Positions 1 to 10,330 of a stretch of 36,613 nucleotides of DNA are shown in pieces. The notes below the pieces were generated by a model. That model did not search any database. It saw nothing but the letters and a program-made list of their open reading frames with translations, and was not told the origin of the DNA. The stretch lies in contig JAIERY010000282.1 in assembly GCA_019746425.1 (NCBI GenBank), positions 1 to 36,613 of the forward strand, written 5' to 3'. Source of the stretch: Cytophagaceae bacterium. Lineage in GTDB: Bacteria > Bacteroidota > Bacteroidia > Cytophagales > Cytophagaceae. The stretch's first letter is position 1. The number at the start of each line of letters is the position of its first letter. Both the position numbers and the translations under genes were made by a program.

Positions 1-1208
1 CTTTCTTCTCCGATATAATATCCATCACTGTTTACTTTCAGACTTACAGAAGCTCCCGTTGGCACGACTGTAACAAAACCTTTGTTAGTACCTGTAATTA
101 CATTTGCGCCTTCAGCGGTTATTCTTGGATTATATGCGTTACCTAATGCAGGCACCTGAATGTTCAATTTATTTCCACAGTTTCTATATAATGCCTGCAC
201 TGCAGCAGCCTGTACTTGTATCACCGGTTTAGTTACCGTATACTCTTCCGTATGAGTATAAATAGTATCAGTTCCGTCAGGCTTCGTTACTTTAATTTTC
301 CCTGTCCAGGTTTTCTTCACATTACCATGCGCATCATAAGGTCCGCCGGAAGCAGTGAAAGAAAATTTTCCTACACCGGTGGGATCCACTTCAATAGGAT
401 TTTCTCCCAGATACATTGCCGGCTTTTGTGAAGATGAAGTTGCCGCCATAAATAATTGCGCTTCATATTTTGTACCTGCCGCTACCACTTTAGAACTTGG
501 CCTTGCCATTGGTATCATCTTGTCTACCTTATAATCGTCAAGTGCGATTTTATCACCAATACCTGTTAAGGTTGTTGCCTGCATGGTAGATATCCTGGAT
601 TGAATCTCACTTAATATGGCAAGTCCTGCCACCAAAGGAGTCTGTCCGAAATTAAGATGTGCGAAATCCTTATTTTTTTGATCCTCATTATTCTGAAAAA
701 GCGGATCGTCTTTACCATCTAAAGCAAGAGGAGAAAATTTCACTCCTGTTTTATCAGACATAAATTTAACGTACTGATCAAGCTTATTCTTCATCTCATA
801 TGCCTTGCCGGAATTGTTCGCGCCGATCATAAGGACCTCCACTTTGGTTTCTTCTTTTGCGCCTTTCAGATTCCCGTCTTCATCATACCCTCCTGATTCT
901 GTGATGAGCTCTTTTTTAATCTTCTCGATGTACTCGATCATCTCAGCGCTTTTTGTACTTACCTCTTTTGCGGTAACTGCAAGATGTTTTTCATTGGATC
1001 TTTTTCTTTTTTCAACTTCAGAGAGAATAGCATTGAGCTTGAAATTATTTCTTGCACCAGTTTCTTTGGTTGTAAGCTCAAGGCTTTCATTCAAAGACTG
1101 AAATTTATATATCATGGCGCTGCTCACCTGCAATGCCAGCAAAGCTGTAAGCACCAGGTACATCATACCAATCATTCTTTGTCTCGGGGTTTCTTTATTA
1201 CTTGCCAT
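1..1208 (-). CDS. gldM: Gliding motility/T9SS protein GldM homologue, C-terminus truncated by window edge
   Basis: Reverse-strand reading from ATG at 1208: MASNKETPRQRMIGMMYLVLTALLALQVSSAMIYKFQSLNESLE..., open to base 1. The N-terminal motif (PRQ+MI.MMYLVLTALLALNVSS) is the GldM signature. Absent from the ORF track because it is partial. Confidence 0.9.
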   Translation of the reverse strand, partial: MASNKETPRQRMIGMMYLVLTALLALQVSSAMIYKFQSLNESLELTTKETGARNNFKLNAILSEVEKRKRSNEKHLAVTAKEVSTKSAEMIEYIEKIKKELITESGGYDEDGNLKGAKEETKVEVLMIGANNSGKAYEMKNKLDQYVKFMSDKTGVKFSPLALDGKDDPLFQNNEDQKNKDFAHLNFGQTPLVAGLAILSEIQSRISTMQATTLTGIGDKIALDDYKVDKMIPMARPSSKVVAAGTKYEAQLFMAATSSSQKPAMYLGENPIEVDPTGVGKFSFTASGGPYDAHGNVKKTWTGKIKVTKPDGTDTIYTHTEEYTVTKPVIQVQAAAVQALYRNCGNKLNIQVPALGNAYNPRITAEGANVITGTNKGFVTVVPTGASVSLKVNSDGYYIGEE

Positions 1209-1292
1209 ATTTCATAGAGATTAGTTTTAGTAAAAGTTCTATGCAGCTGCTGAAGGCATAATACAGGAGGAAGAAAAAAGATACAGATGGAG

Positions 1293-1444
1293 TGATAGTC
1301 CATGGTCGATAGTCCACAGAACCTGCGGTGATTAATAATAAATTATGAACTGAATATTTGTTTGTTGGGATAAAGTTTACGAATTCCTGAAAGGCTTCGC
1401 AAACTGAGCTTACCATGGACTATGGACCGTTGACTGTGGACTAT
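1293..1444. repeat. Second CCATGG-word inverted repeat pair flanking ~90 bp
   Basis: GATAGTCCATGGTCGATAGTCCACAG (left) and ACCATGGACTATGGACCGTTGACTGTGGACTAT (right); same words as 23757-23826. Confidence 0.8.
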
Positions 1445-2796
1445 TAAATCTTTTGCAGCACTCCTTTAATAATCTCTGTAAAATACGAGCCGCTGTATGG
1501 ACCATACCAATCCATATCGCGGGGTTCTCTGCGGGGTAGATCATAATATTTATCGGGAATGATATAGCCAATGTATCCGCCATTGAAACTGGTGATGACA
1601 AGATTTACTTTTTGCTGCGAAGATACCTTAGAAAATTCTTTTACCAGCTCACCACTGAAATCGCAGGGTGTACCGATGAGCACTACATCCCCTAATTTCA
1701 AAGCAGTAACTGCAACATCTTCTTCACCCAGCAAGGTACGAAAGACCCATGGACACACTTTCCAGTCTTCTGAAATTTTAAACTGCGGGTCACGCAGGTA
1801 CACCGGAAGATAAATATTTTCAATATCAATAGAATCTTTCACTTCTATATACTTTATATTATTCATCACGATTTCAGAAAGACCGGAAGAGACAAATTTT
1901 ATCAGTTCATAATTTTCTTTCTTAAAATCATTGCAGGTGTGCATGCCTACTGCACCTGCACAAAAAGCTGCAAAGTCAACATCTTTTGTTTTTTCAAGCT
2001 GCTCTACAAATTCTCCGGCATAATCTCCGGAAATGTGATTTATTTTTGAGCTGAGAATATTAGGGTGTGCCGCATAAGTAACAATCAGACCTGTTGTTCC
2101 CGATTTCTTCCGCACTTTAATTACCCGCAGCCAATGATCGACCGAAGCAGCATCTTTATTCAACCTGTTTTTCAGAAATTTTTTAGCTTCAAATTTTCCA
2201 AATCCTATTGAAGCCTCTTCCATATTTTCAGAAGCCTCCTGTATAGACAAAATTACTGCTTCCGCCAGTTGATTTACATATTTCTCATTATACTTTCCTG
2301 CTAAAACCCGCCCGCCTGTTTTTTCGGCCCATCCACCCGGAGCATTATGAGTATGTGTCGCAGATAAAAAAGTATTTTCAATCGTGAGGCCCACAGCAGG
2401 AAGTTTTCCTTTTAACAGCTTTACAACTGTAGGAGGAAAAATAAGCAGGTCCACCGTTACTACTGCCGTACGTTTTTTTCCATTATCAAATACATATGCT
2501 CTGCACCAGATGGAGTCATGCACCTGATCAAATTCATCTCTGAGGCCATATCCTGCCAGAGAAATTTTTTCGGAAGGTGTAATATTTACTTTTGCCCACC
2601 CTGCTTTAAAAGAATTTTTTACATGCTCCTTAGGAGGAATGCTTTTGATAGCATCCTGCATTTTCTGATAATGTTCTTTATCATGATAATGGTCGCGGTT
2701 GACCGGAGCAAATAAAAAAAGGCAGGCGAGCAGTAAAAAACCTGTCAGTATAAGAAAAGCCCTGAAAAGTATCCTTAAAATTTTTCTTCTTTTCAC
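1444..2796 (-). CDS. Neutral/alkaline non-lysosomal ceramidase-domain membrane/secreted protein
   Basis: 450 aa ORF. N-terminal TM, then AGWAKVNITPSEKISLAGYG...FLSATHTHNAPGG, typical of the neutral ceramidase N-terminal domain. Confidence 0.8.
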   Translation of the reverse strand: MKRRKILRILFRAFLILTGFLLLACLFLFAPVNRDHYHDKEHYQKMQDAIKSIPPKEHVKNSFKAGWAKVNITPSEKISLAGYGLRDEFDQVHDSIWCRAYVFDNGKKRTAVVTVDLLIFPPTVVKLLKGKLPAVGLTIENTFLSATHTHNAPGGWAEKTGGRVLAGKYNEKYVNQLAEAVILSIQEASENMEEASIGFGKFEAKKFLKNRLNKDAASVDHWLRVIKVRKKSGTTGLIVTYAAHPNILSSKINHISGDYAGEFVEQLEKTKDVDFAAFCAGAVGMHTCNDFKKENYELIKFVSSGLSEIVMNNIKYIEVKDSIDIENIYLPVYLRDPQFKISEDWKVCPWVFRTLLGEEDVAVTALKLGDVVLIGTPCDFSGELVKEFSKVSSQQKVNLVITSFNGGYIGYIIPDKYYDLPRREPRDMDWYGPYSGSYFTEIIKGVLQKI

Positions 2797-2900
2797 CTGT
2801 ATCTTTTTAAGTCAGCCTTCATTATATAAAAAAGGCCTGATAATAATTTCATAAAATACTAATTTCTTAATAAACCACCTTGAACCAAAATTATTTTATT

Positions 2901-3962
2901 ATGAAAAATATTAAATTTTTTATCCCGATAATTTTGATCACCATATTTTCCTGCGCAGAAAGAAATACAAATATAGGCAGGAAAGTGGTGGTAAAGCCGC
3001 ATTATGCTAAAGTAAATTTGCCGGAAAAAAATGAAATCAAAAACATTGATTATCTGAGCAGGCTGGAAACACCGAGTGAATACTTCTATATATTTCCCAA
3101 TTCAGACACTACCATTTACGGAGAAAAAGGAACGCAGATCACAATCCATGCAGGATGTATTACGTATAAAGATGACAGTGAAGTAAAAGGGGTGATTGAA
3201 GTAGAATTAAAAGAATTATTTTCCAAGGCAGACCTTGTGCTCACCAACAAACCAACGGTGGCCAACAGGCAAATGCTGATTAGCGCCGGGTCGCTTTACA
3301 TCAATGCCCGGGCAGAAGAGCAGGACCTTGCTATTATTTGTCCGGATGGAATTACAGTATCTATTCCAAGAAATATGGACAATGGGGAAATGGATTTATT
3401 CCTGGGGCAAATTACGAAACGGGGCAATGTAAACTGGGTGAAAGATTCTTCTCTTACAGAGCTCAGCATGAATGCAGCTCAAGACCCAAACTATGAAGAA
3501 GTATCTTACGAAAATCCTGAAAGCATATGGTATAATCCTGAAATGCTATACAGCAACGGAGACAATGTTTACGAAGAGGATTATATATCTACTTATCTTT
3601 TCACTACCGGAAAATTCGGCTGGATCAACTGCGATCGTTTTTATGATGATCCGGGGGAAAAAGTAAATATGGTGGTGAAGCTTAAAGAAACTTTACCGCT
3701 TCCTTACAAAACCAATATGTATGTAGTGTTTAAAAACATTAACTCTGTCATGCAATTATATACTGCAGACAATGAGATTTATGAGTCTACTGATCTACCC
3801 AAAGGAGAAGAAGTTTACCTGGTGACTGTGAGCGCCAATGAGGGAAGAAACTTTTTCAGTATTGAATCTCTGGTGGTTGAAGATAAAATGATTATGCCTG
3901 TAGTACCGCTGAAGGAGACGACCAAGGATGAGATTAAAAAGAGGTTGGAGGAGTTGAATTGA
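2901..3962 (+). CDS. Hypothetical lipoprotein
   Basis: ORF 2880-3962; start placed at MKNIKFFIPIILITIFSCAERN (lipobox-like C). No family recognised. Confidence 0.7.
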   Translation: MKNIKFFIPIILITIFSCAERNTNIGRKVVVKPHYAKVNLPEKNEIKNIDYLSRLETPSEYFYIFPNSDTTIYGEKGTQITIHAGCITYKDDSEVKGVIEVELKELFSKADLVLTNKPTVANRQMLISAGSLYINARAEEQDLAIICPDGITVSIPRNMDNGEMDLFLGQITKRGNVNWVKDSSLTELSMNAAQDPNYEEVSYENPESIWYNPEMLYSNGDNVYEEDYISTYLFTTGKFGWINCDRFYDDPGEKVNMVVKLKETLPLPYKTNMYVVFKNINSVMQLYTADNEIYESTDLPKGEEVYLVTVSANEGRNFFSIESLVVEDKMIMPVVPLKETTKDEIKKRLEELN

Positions 3963-3980
3963 GAATAGCCTTATTATTTT

Positions 3981-4049
3981 TGTCATGCTGAGGATAGCCG
4001 AAGCATTCGTTCTTTAACAATCAAGCCTTCGACTCTGCTCAGGCTGACA
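3981..4049. repeat. Imperfect inverted-repeat element (TGTCATGCTGAG...CTCAGGCTGACA)
   Basis: Arms TGTCATGCTGAGGATAGCCGAAGCATT (3981-4007) and revcomp TGTCAGCCTGAGCAGAGTCGAAGGCTT (4023-4049). Confidence 0.75.
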
Positions 4050-4052
4050 CAT

Positions 4053-4092
4053 AAAAAACCCCGCAGGGTTTTCAAGACTCTGCGGGGTTATA
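4053..4092. terminator. Bidirectional terminator between convergent genes
   Basis: AACCCCGCAG (4057-4066) / CTGCGGGGTT (4080-4089) stem with flanking A/T tracts, between convergent CDSs. Confidence 0.8.
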
Positions 4093-4108
4093 AATAGAAT
4101 TGAAGATT

Positions 4109-5455
4109 TTAAGCCTTAGTAGCCAATACCTTTTCAAACTCTTCCCCAAACAATCCTTCATTCAGTGCATTTAAAGCTTCATTCTTATGTATGGTATTTA
4201 CCAATAGAGAAATATTATGCGCGCTTCCTCCATAAGAAATCATTCTGATAGGAATGTGTCCTAGTGAGCTGAAAACTTTTTTAGCAATTCCTTTTTTCTC
4301 CGCAAGGAAATCGCCTACGATGCAAATGATGCTGAGGTCTTTGTCCACGTCTACGATGCAGAAGTCTTTTAATTCTTTTACGATTGGGTCAAGATTCTTA
4401 GCGTCGTCGATGGTAACAGATACGGCTACTTCAGAAGTAGTGATCACATCTATTGGTGTTTTGTATTTTTCAAACACTTCGAATATTCTTCTAAGGAAAC
4501 CATAAGCCAGCAACATTCTGCTTGATTTGATTTTGATGGCAGTGATATTGTCTTTTGCTGCAATGGCTTTTACTTCTTTGCTGGTGGTTTTAGTTGCAAT
4601 CAATGTTCCCTTTGCCTCAGGCTGCATGGTATTTAACAGCCTTACCGGTATGCCATATTTTTTTGCAGGAAGGATTGTAGCAGGGTGTAGGATCTTTGCT
4701 CCGAAATAAGCAAGCTCTGCCGCTTCGTCAAAGGTAAGTTCGGCAATAGGGAATGTCCTCTTCACAATTCTTGGATCATTGTTGTGCATTCCGTCTATGT
4801 CTGTCCAGATCTGGATCTCTTCTGCTCTTATCCCTGCGCCTACTAAGGAAGCAGTGTAATCGCTTCCTCCTCTTTTTAAATTATCCACTTCCCCTTTAGG
4901 ATTTCTGCATATATAACCCTGAGTGATGTAAAGATGCGCATCAGGATATTTTTTAATCTCAGCAGTAAGTTTTTCTTCTATGAATGAAAGCACTGGTTCG
5001 TTGTCCTCATCTATCTTCATGAATTCCAATGCGGGAAGAAGTACAGATTTATATCCGGCCTCGATTAAATATTCCTGGAAAAGTTGTGTGGAGATCAATT
5101 CGCCTTCGGCAAGCAATACCCTTTCTTCTTTTTCGGTGAAAGGCTTGCCCGCATGAGATTTTACAAACTCATAATGCTTATCAATGATGGCATTTCCTTT
5201 TGCCTGTCCTTCTTTGGTAGAATAAAGTTGCTTTACAAAATCTCTGTAAGGCGCAAACAGATTTTCAATAGCCTGCTTTCCTGCTTCCACATCATTTTTC
5301 AAAAGCTTGCTTGAAATATCTACTAGAGAATTTGTAGTGCCTGATACTGCGGAAAGAACTACTAATTTTTTGTCAGGGCTGGAAATAAGTTTTGCCACTG
5401 AATGCATTCTTTCCGGTTTACCTACCGATGTTCCGCCGAATTTTAGAACCTTCAT
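4109..5455 (-). CDS. lysC: Aspartate kinase (monofunctional)
   Basis: MKVLKFGGTSVGKPERMHSV N-terminus, RGGSDYTASLVGA, C-terminal ACT-type region. Confidence 0.93.
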   Translation of the reverse strand: MKVLKFGGTSVGKPERMHSVAKLISSPDKKLVVLSAVSGTTNSLVDISSKLLKNDVEAGKQAIENLFAPYRDFVKQLYSTKEGQAKGNAIIDKHYEFVKSHAGKPFTEKEERVLLAEGELISTQLFQEYLIEAGYKSVLLPALEFMKIDEDNEPVLSFIEEKLTAEIKKYPDAHLYITQGYICRNPKGEVDNLKRGGSDYTASLVGAGIRAEEIQIWTDIDGMHNNDPRIVKRTFPIAELTFDEAAELAYFGAKILHPATILPAKKYGIPVRLLNTMQPEAKGTLIATKTTSKEVKAIAAKDNITAIKIKSSRMLLAYGFLRRIFEVFEKYKTPIDVITTSEVAVSVTIDDAKNLDPIVKELKDFCIVDVDKDLSIICIVGDFLAEKKGIAKKVFSSLGHIPIRMISYGGSAHNISLLVNTIHKNEALNALNEGLFGEEFEKVLATKA

Positions 5456-5491
5456 TTATTTAAAGTTTATTTTTTACAGTTTTAATTTATC

Positions 5492-5565
5492 AAAATTACA
5501 AATCACAAGTATCAAATAATAAACCTATAGGGAGTTTGATATTTGGAAATTGGTATTTGGGTATT
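5492..5565. repeat. Word-type inverted repeat (TTGATATTTGGtATTTGG family)
   Basis: Left arm ATTACAAATCACAAGTATCAAAT and right arm TTTGATATTTGGAAATTGGTATTTGG, built from short degenerate words. Confidence 0.5.
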
Positions 5566-5568
5566 CTA

Positions 5569-6045
5569 TTAAAATGCTAACATTTTAATTGCCGTCACTG
5601 CCGCCTCATCACCCTTGTTCCCATGCTTCCCTCCCGCTCTGTCAAATGCCTGCTGCTGATTGTCAGTTGTCAAAACACCGAATATGACAGGCTTGTTATA
5701 TTTCAGAGATACATTCGTCAAACCCTGTGCCACAGCCTGGCAGATAAAGTCAAAATGTTTTGTTTCTCCCTGAATTACGCAACCGAGGCATATCACGGCA
5801 TGAATATCTTTTTTCTGCGCCATGAGCTGTGCACCAAAGCTTAGTTCAAAACTGCCCGGCACATTCCTTCTGATGATATTCTTTGGTTTGGCACCGTGCT
5901 TTAACAATACTTCAATGGCTCCGGTATATAAAGCTTCCGTAACTTCGCTATTCCACTCAGATACTACCAGCGCAAATTTCCTTTTGGAAATATCCTGGAT
6001 ATTATTCGGAGAGTAAGTACTTAAATTTTTTTTCGTTGAAGCCAT
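5569..6045 (-). CDS. ribH: 6,7-dimethyl-8-ribityllumazine synthase
   Basis: SEWNSEVTEALYTGA, VPGSFELSFGAQ, ICLGCVIQGETKHFDFIC motifs. Confidence 0.95.
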   Translation of the reverse strand: MASTKKNLSTYSPNNIQDISKRKFALVVSEWNSEVTEALYTGAIEVLLKHGAKPKNIIRRNVPGSFELSFGAQLMAQKKDIHAVICLGCVIQGETKHFDFICQAVAQGLTNVSLKYNKPVIFGVLTTDNQQQAFDRAGGKHGNKGDEAAVTAIKMLAF

Positions 6046-6104
6046 ATTAAAAAAAAAGATAAAGCATAATGCCTTATCCTTCGTTAATTTTTTATACCGG
6101 TAAA

Positions 6105-6821
6105 CTATTTTTTATCTGCAGGTCTTCCCATCAAGCTTGCTGCCTGACCCTTGTATTTTTTAGCATCATTGATATTGGATGCCATAGGATATTCTTCAAT
6201 GATTTTATTATAAGCTTTAACAGCAGCCTCGTAATCCTTATTGGCTTCGTAAGCAACCCCTAACTTCATCAGGTATCTTGGAGTGAAGCCTGGGTTAGGA
6301 TTATAACTTGCTGCCTTGTTATAATATTCAATAGCATTTTCTAAATCTTTCAGTTCAAGGTAAGCATCTCCTATGAGAGAATATGTCCATCCCTGTAATA
6401 ACAGATCGTTGGAGTTGAACTCTTTTAGTTTCTCAATAGCCTCTTCGAATTTTCCCTGCTTTAAAAGCGCTACTCCTACATAGTAATTCGCAAGGTTTCC
6501 TGCTTCTGTGTTAGGATAATCTTCCAGCACCTGATTCAATCCCTGAATAGCTTTATTTCCTTCCACTGCAGTTTTTAATGAATCTTTTTCCCATGCAAAT
6601 ACAGCATTGAACATATCTGCCTGTGCATTCTCATTATTCTGGTTGTTTTGGTATTTATAAAAAGCAAAGCCGCCAATCGCTACAGCCAGAGCAGCTAAAA
6701 TATAAGTGAACATCTTTTTATTCTTCTCAAAGAATAATTCAGAATCTTTAAATTTATCTACCAGAGCATTTGGGTTTTCCAGCACTTCGGGGCCCTTATT
6801 TCCTTTATTTGTCTTAGACAT
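6105..6821 (-). CDS. TPR-repeat membrane-anchored protein
   Basis: N-terminal TM (FTYILAALAVAIGGFAFYKYQ) followed by TPR-like repeats (NAIEYYNKAASYNPNPGFTPRYLMKLGVAYEANKDYEAAVKAYNKIIEEYP). Confidence 0.8.
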   Translation of the reverse strand: MSKTNKGNKGPEVLENPNALVDKFKDSELFFEKNKKMFTYILAALAVAIGGFAFYKYQNNQNNENAQADMFNAVFAWEKDSLKTAVEGNKAIQGLNQVLEDYPNTEAGNLANYYVGVALLKQGKFEEAIEKLKEFNSNDLLLQGWTYSLIGDAYLELKDLENAIEYYNKAASYNPNPGFTPRYLMKLGVAYEANKDYEAAVKAYNKIIEEYPMASNINDAKKYKGQAASLMGRPADKK

Positions 6822-6957
6822 TACGCTTTATTTTAGGGACACAAATTTAATCCCGTTTTTTAATTAAAAAAAGTTTTCATTGATAATCATATAATTAAAA
6901 CCCCATAAAATTCAGGGTTTAGCCTATATAAGTTTTGATAATTTCCTAAGGGGGCTA

Positions 6958-7989
<1,032 letters not shown>

Positions 7990-8151
7990 AACCTTAAATT
8001 AGGGTTTCTATTAGGAATTAAACGGTAAAAATAAACAAAATCATTTAATTTACAATAAGAAATCAGCCCTTAAAACATTGGAAAAATCCTATTTTAAAAT
8101 TTTATCAGTCCTATGCATAAAAGAGGTGAATTGGGGTTAATTTTAGGCACA

Positions 8152-8232
8152 ATCAATTGTTACATTGTTGAATGGTTGAATTGTTATATCTCACAGAACA
8201 TCAGCAATACAACTATAAAACAATTCAGCAAT
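8152..8232. repeat. Word-type inverted repeat (TTGTTGAATTGTT family) upstream of recF
   Basis: CAATTGTTACATTGTTGAATGGTTGAATTGTTATAT opposite AACTATAAAACAATTCAGCAATAAAAATT. Confidence 0.5.
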
Positions 8233-8239
8233 AAAAATT

Positions 8240-9343
8240 ATGCATTTAAAGAAAATCAGGCTTATAAACTTTAAGAATTACAAAGAAACCGAGCTTGCAT
8301 TTTCTCCCCAGATCAATGCCTTCACCGGACTGAACGGAAGCGGGAAAACCAACCTGCTGGATGCTATTTATTACCTTTCTCTTACCAAAAGCGCTTTTCA
8401 TACCAACGATGCTATGTCCATTTCGCATCACGAAGACTTTTTCAGGCTTGAAGCTGTTTTTGATAAAGCGGAACAGGAGTATAATGTAGAAACAGGGTTC
8501 AGCAATACGCAGAAAAAAATCTTTAAAGTAGATAAAACATCTTACGAAAAGATAAAAGATCACATAGGTAAATTTCCTGTAGTGCTCATTACTCCTTTTG
8601 ATACCGATGTGATAAGAGAAGGCAGTGAAGAAAGAAGGAAATTTTTTGATAATGTTTTTGCACAGCTTGATTCAGAATACCTGGAACATCTGCTGAAATA
8701 CAATCATATTCTTAAGCAGAGAAATTCTCTCCTCAAAAAGTTTAAAGAAGAAAATAAAACAGATGAAATTCTTTTAGCTGCCTATGATGAGCCCCTGATA
8801 GAGACAGCAGAAAAAATTTACGGGAGGAGAAAAAATTTTATTTCAGACCTGCAGCCTCTTTTTGAGAATCATTATCAGTCGCTTGCAGGAAAAAAAGAAA
8901 AAGTGAGCCTGATCTATCAATCTCATCTTGAAAATAAAGATTTTAAAAGCGCCTACAAGGCTTCTCTGCCGAGAGATATTTTCCTGGAAAGAACTTCCAA
9001 AGGAACCCATAAAGACGACTATGTATTCCTTATCAATGAAATGCCATTAAAGAATTTTGGATCGCAGGGGCAGCAGAAGTCATTTGTAATTGCCCTGAAA
9101 CTTGCACAATTTGATCTCATACATCAGGTGAAGAAAAATAAACCCATTTTACTGCTGGATGATATTTTTGATAAGCTGGATGATGAAAGGATTTCGCAGT
9201 TATTAAATATGGTAGCAAATGATAAATTCGGGCAATTATTCATTACAGATGCCAGGCCGGAAAGAACAAAAGAGTTTTTTAAAAATATAAAGGCAAAAAT
9301 CAGTATCTTTAGAATTGAAAATGGCAGGATAATTGATAATTAA
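8240..9343 (+). CDS. recF: DNA replication/repair protein RecF
   Basis: MHLKKIRLINFKNYKE, GLNGSGKTNLLDAIYYLSLTKS (Walker A), GSQGQQKSFVIALKLAQ, ILLLDDIFDKLD. Confidence 0.95.
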   Translation: MHLKKIRLINFKNYKETELAFSPQINAFTGLNGSGKTNLLDAIYYLSLTKSAFHTNDAMSISHHEDFFRLEAVFDKAEQEYNVETGFSNTQKKIFKVDKTSYEKIKDHIGKFPVVLITPFDTDVIREGSEERRKFFDNVFAQLDSEYLEHLLKYNHILKQRNSLLKKFKEENKTDEILLAAYDEPLIETAEKIYGRRKNFISDLQPLFENHYQSLAGKKEKVSLIYQSHLENKDFKSAYKASLPRDIFLERTSKGTHKDDYVFLINEMPLKNFGSQGQQKSFVIALKLAQFDLIHQVKKNKPILLLDDIFDKLDDERISQLLNMVANDKFGQLFITDARPERTKEFFKNIKAKISIFRIENGRIIDN

Positions 9344-9359
9344 ACGCTAAAGCAGAATC

Positions 9360-9671
9360 TTGAAAAAATCTTCACCAACTTCCAGGAAAGCAGATGTATC
9401 ACCGCTCAAAGATTGCATCAAAGACCTACTTGATGTATATAAGCTTAATGGAAAATTAAATCAGACAAACATCATTGCTTCGTGGGAGAAGATCATGGGA
9501 TCGCCTATAGCAAAACGCACGAGTAAGATTTATTTTCAGGAGAACAAACTTTTTGTAAAACTCAATTCTGCACCGTTGAAACATGAGCTGACTATGTCGA
9601 AGAGCAAGATCATTAAAATGCTGAATGAGGATGCAGGATCAAATGTTATCGAAGAAATTATATTCCTATAA
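9360..9671 (+). CDS. DUF721/DciA-like protein
   Basis: ~100 aa immediately downstream of recF; WEKIMGSPIAKRTSKIYFQENKLFVKLNSAPLKHELTMSKSKIIKMLNE pattern. Confidence 0.8.
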   Translation: MKKSSPTSRKADVSPLKDCIKDLLDVYKLNGKLNQTNIIASWEKIMGSPIAKRTSKIYFQENKLFVKLNSAPLKHELTMSKSKIIKMLNEDAGSNVIEEIIFL

Positions 9672-9675
9672 ATAT

Positions 9676-10233
9676 ATGTTAAAATTTTTTTTATTCTCCC
9701 TTGTATTTGTATTACCTCTTTTTTTATCTGCACAGGATACTACCGCGAATGAAGAAAAAAGCGGGGACGAAAGCAGTTATTTTATCGAAAAAATAAATTT
9801 GTCGGTTTCTTTCCCAAATAAGAGCTGGGTGGTAAAACCAAAAATCACGAATGTAGGGCATTCCACTGTTTATGAATTTATAAAGCAGAATAAAACAGAC
9901 TCTTTTCCTACGTTGCAGATTATTGTAGAGGAACTGCGCACTCCTACTGATCTTACTCCTTATTCATTATCCAAGCAAAAGGCTTACAAAGGACTTAAAG
10001 ATTATAAAGTTCAGAAAGTATTTACTGAAAGCGATGGGATGCTGAGACTGAACTATGCGGTGGGCAATAAGGCTACCTATACAGAAGCTTCAGGAAGGAA
10101 AAAAGTATTTTATTTCATTCATGCCATCCGCGACAAGCGCGCCCTGCAGGTTATTATAGACCTTCCCGCAGATAAATTTGCAAAGCTGGAATGGGAGATT
10201 GTTGAGATCATTCAGAGCCTGGAATATCAATAG
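9676..10233 (+). CDS. Hypothetical secreted protein
   Basis: Signal peptide MLKFFLFSLVFVLPLFLSAQDTT; internal start chosen within ORF 9625-10233. Confidence 0.7.
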   Translation: MLKFFLFSLVFVLPLFLSAQDTTANEEKSGDESSYFIEKINLSVSFPNKSWVVKPKITNVGHSTVYEFIKQNKTDSFPTLQIIVEELRTPTDLTPYSLSKQKAYKGLKDYKVQKVFTESDGMLRLNYAVGNKATYTEASGRKKVFYFIHAIRDKRALQVIIDLPADKFAKLEWEIVEIIQSLEYQ

Positions 10234-10257
10234 AATTTATTAATTGAATTAGTTATA

Positions 10258-10294
10258 GTCATCCGATGACCTCAGGTCATCGGATGACTTTTTT
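10258..10294 (+). terminator. Rho-independent terminator / perfect palindrome
   Basis: GTCATCCGATGACC-TCA-GGTCATCGGATGAC, 14 bp perfect stem followed by a T-run. Confidence 0.85.
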
Positions 10295-10304
10295 ATTGTT
10301 CCTG

Positions 10305-10330
10305 AAAAAACCACCGTCAAAGACGGTGGT
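10305..10330 (-). terminator. Minus-strand terminator hairpin with no matching CDS
   Basis: Minus-strand reading ACCACCGTCTTTGACGGTGGTTTTTTC: GC-rich stem plus U6. Confidence 0.6.

Noticed and set aside
216-1217. Plus-strand ORFs of 71-98 aa at the window start
   Set aside because: They are antisense to the truncated gldM reading frame, which has a clear GldM N-terminus.
1198-1601. Minus-strand ORFs of 72 and 63 aa between gldM and the ceramidase gene
   Set aside because: Composed largely of the CCATGG word repeat and overlapping sequence; no protein-like features.
6898-6920. AAACCCC...GGGTTT hairpin downstream of pdhA
   Set aside because: Plausible weak terminator, but a 6-bp stem with no clear U-tract; not strong enough to list as a feature.
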